Below, piece after piece: positions 62,539 to 64,000 of a stretch of 64,000 nucleotides of DNA. The stretch comes from Cyanobacteria bacterium SIG31. Its GTDB lineage: Bacteria; Cyanobacteriota; Vampirovibrionia; Gastranaerophilales; Gastranaerophilaceae. The position numbers were made by a program, and so were the translations under genes. The notes under the pieces were generated by a model. It did no database searches. It was not told where the DNA came from and worked only from the letters and a program-made list of their open reading frames with translations. Positions within the stretch are counted from its first letter, which is position 1. Each line of letters starts with the position of its first letter. Location of the stretch: contig SUTX01000001.1 in the NCBI GenBank assembly GCA_015152465.1, forward strand, positions 62,001-126,000. The letters run 5' to 3'.

Positions 62539-62567
62539 ACGGCGATTGATATGCATCAATCGCCGTT
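62539..62567. terminator. Intrinsic terminator
   Basis: AACGGCGATTGAT ATGC... hairpin with ATCAATCGCCGTT, between convergent genes. Confidence 0.8.
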
Positions 62568-62604
62568 CTAAATTTTAGACATTTATTAAATTATAAAGCT
62601 TTAA

Positions 62605-62955
62605 TTATAGGGCAGCTTTTGCTGTTTCAACTACCATAGCGAAAGCTTCCTTGTCGTTAACAGCTAAGTCTGCAAGCATTTTTCTGTTAACTTGGATGTT
62701 AGCTTTTTTGCAAGCATTAACAAATCTTGAGTAGCTCATTCCTTGTTCTCTAACAGCTGCATTGATTCTAACAATCCATAAGCGACGCATATTGCGTTTT
62801 GTAGCTCTTCTGTCTCTGTAAGCATATTTAAGAGCTTTCATAACAGCAATGTTAGCTACTTTAAAGATTCTGCTTCTAGCGCCTTTGAAGCCTTTAGCAA
62901 GCTTTAATATTTTTTTGTGTCTGTTGCGACATACATTACCACGTTTAATTCTCAT
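62605..62955 (-). CDS. rplT: 50S ribosomal protein L20
   Basis: The 116-aa basic protein starts [20 protein letters not shown], with [18 protein letters not shown] and [20 protein letters not shown] typical of L20. An early 23S-binding protein and, in many bacteria, a repressor of its own operon. Follows rpmI by 12 bases. Confidence 0.97.
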   Translation of the reverse strand: MRIKRGNVCRNRHKKILKLAKGFKGARSRIFKVANIAVMKALKYAYRDRRATKRNMRRLWIVRINAAVREQGMSYSRFVNACKKANIQVNRKMLADLAVNDKEAFAMVVETAKAAL

Positions 62956-62967
62956 TGTTCAACACTC

Positions 62968-63177
62968 CTATCTTGAATACTTCTTGTAAGGTAACTCTTT
63001 AGAAACTAGTTTTTCGTGAGTTTCAGAAATTACTAAATCTCCGAAAATCTTACGTTTTCTAGATTCTGATTTGTGTTGAAGCAAGTGGCCAATCCCAGCA
63101 TGTCTTCTTGTGATTTTACCTGTGCCAGTAACTTTGTATCTTTTAGCTGCTGCACGGTGGGTTTTCATTTTTGGCAT
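62968..63177 (-). CDS. rpmI: 50S ribosomal protein L35
   Basis: The 69-aa protein (ATG 63177, SD AAGGAG) starts [20 protein letters not shown] and has [14 protein letters not shown], typical of L35. The usual upstream infC is not adjacent; a tandem repeat and a 100-base leader precede it instead. L20-mediated autoregulation of rpmI-rplT is known in other bacteria, but no mimic of the L20 site was identified. Confidence 0.96.
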   Translation of the reverse strand: MPKMKTHRAAAKRYKVTGTGKITRRHAGIGHLLQHKSESRKRKIFGDLVISETHEKLVSKELPYKKYSR

Positions 63178-63198
63178 TTTGTGTCTCCTTTTTTTACA

Positions 63199-63230
63199 GT
63201 GATCAAGTGACCAAGTGACCAAGTGATCAA
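63199..63230. repeat. Four tandem copies of GTGAYCAA
   Basis: GTGATCAA, GTGACCAA, GTGACCAA, GTGATCAA; a 32-base tandem repeat in the rpmI leader, about 22 bases before its start. Confidence 0.75.
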
Positions 63231-63375
63231 GGTTTTCTACTATAATTCCGAGCAAGGCATACCACAGCACTATACTTCGGCATGTTTGAGTGTATAACAA
63301 ACTTGTTTCTTCGTCAAGAATAGTTTTTAATGTGTTTTTCTATGTAAATAAATGTAACAAAACAACTTTAGATAT

Positions 63376-63403
63376 TAAAGTTTTTAGTGTACAAGGCCGT
63401 ATA
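63376..63403 (+). promoter_or_regulatory. Possible weak sigma-28-like promoter
   Basis: TAAAGTTT (63376-63383), 12 bases, GCCGTATA (63396-63403). The -35 is perfect; the -10 has an altered AT run and spacing of 12. Confidence 0.35.
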
Positions 63404-63428
63404 TATAATTAAAGATAAAGGATAATTA

Positions 63429-64000
63429 TGGGCGACAAGATAAATGATTTTCCAAAAATTTATGATAGTTTGCTAACAAATTTGAAACCAATTGCTGCAA
63501 ATTTGTCGACTTGCCAGAGAACAAGTGAAAAATTAAAGGAGTGTTTTTCAAATTCATCGGAAAGCTCTTCACCTACTGAATTGTCTGAAACAATACCAGT
63601 AGGTGAACAAACAGAAAGAGCTCGTACTGAACGTAAAGCTCTCGAGGCCAATGGTTCTAAACCAACAATGGGGTTGACACAAGAAATAAATGCGAATAAG
63701 CAAAAGATTGCCGATGCCGAAGAGGGTGTTCAAACTGCAAGTACTGAAGCTGAAAATGATAATAGAGCTGTTCAAAATGAATTTTCTAACACAGAAAACC
63801 AAGTTGAAGTCGCGAATACTGCTGCTCAAGAAAAATTAAAATCTACTCAAGGGAATACTGCTGCTCAAAATGCGAACGCAGCCGAAAAAACCAAACGCAC
63901 AGAGGAAGAAACTAAATCTCAGATTCAGGATGCAAAATCTCAAGAAGCCGAAGTGGTAAAGAACGCCGATGACTCAGTGACAAACGCTCAAAAATCAGTT
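63429..64000 (+). CDS. Ala/Glu/Gln-rich coiled-coil protein (3'-truncated by window end)
   Basis: ATG 63429 with AAGGATAA upstream; open to the last base (190 codons visible). The start MGDKINDFPKIYDSLLTNLK is followed from about residue 80 by a long coiled coil rich in Ala, Glu, Asn and Gln (AEEGVQTASTEAENDNR, NTAAQNANAAEKTKRTEEET), low in hydrophobics. No signal peptide. Resembles the sigma-28 gene product at 62099 in composition and has a candidate weak sigma-28 promoter. Function unknown. Confidence 0.7.

Noticed and set aside
63199..63230. Tandem repeat considered as an origin or iteron array
   Set aside because: Only four 8-bp units, no DnaA boxes or replication gene nearby; located in an r-protein leader.

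Overview
The window is AT-rich, densely coded bacterial chromosome. It best fits a gut-type member of Gastranaerophilales (Vampirovibrionia / 'Melainabacteria', the non-photosynthetic sister group of Cyanobacteria). The basis is inference from gene content: Gram-negative-type envelope and polysaccharide genes, a TIGR03960/DUF2344 radical SAM gene next to RNase G, and many taxon-specific proteins with a disordered N-terminus ending in a short F-K/R-G motif, followed by a membrane or glycine-zipper segment. No rRNA operon, plasmid gene, intact phage, transposase or CRISPR array is visible.

Layout. 1-8.2 kb: 5'-truncated radical SAM gene, a detached second copy of its C-terminus, RNase G, a 476-bp transposon-like element with terminal inverted repeats, rsmI, and an orphan protein with a PRPP-loop-like motif. 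8.3-10.4 kb: a 51-aa gene behind a textbook sigma-28 promoter, tRNA-Ser(GCU), dispersed palindromic repeats and a repeat protein. 10.5-18.3 kb: sugar nucleotide and central metabolism (IspD/TarI-type cytidylyltransferase, HMGL-like aldolase, rfbCBDA for dTDP-L-rhamnose, pgi, gdhA). 18.4-25 kb: serpin-like secreted protein, lytic transglycosylase, tmk-prfB, tRNA-Val followed by an array of tRNA 3'-end copies. 25-36.3 kb: pepA, Y-family polymerase, MBL hydrolase, acetyltransferase, glmS, ahcY, a pilus-like AMIN-type protein, a structured-RNA candidate and tuf. 36.3-41 kb: MNT/HEPN-like pair, prepilin, DUF1858, NfeD and SPFH proteins. 41-44.5 kb: a tightly overlapping minus-strand operon (lipid-binding LmeA-like, GerMN, HicB-like, rimI, bioY). 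44.5-64 kb: mutS, TPR-glycosyltransferase, a membrane-anchored Lon-like AAA+ ATPase, a second sigma-28 gene, aspS, two tandem paralogous membrane proteins, surE, glgC, a double GNAT protein, an HExxH protein, a third sigma-28 gene, rpmI-rplT and a coiled-coil gene running off the end.

The most interesting layer is regulatory. Three genes carry near-perfect sigma-28 (FliA/WhiG-type) promoters, TAAAGTTT-N11-GCCGATA(A/T), and a fourth has a weaker version, yet no flagellar gene is recognised in the window. A separate promoter-like motif, CAATTTTT followed after about 10-11 bases by (T/A)ACTTTATATAAGTA, precedes several of the orphan membrane-protein genes. Together with the F-K/R-G N-terminal signature these suggest lineage-specific regulons of unknown cell-surface or cytoplasmic proteins. 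Several genes (mutS, the gene at 60152, probably rsmI) appear to be transcribed as leaderless mRNAs.
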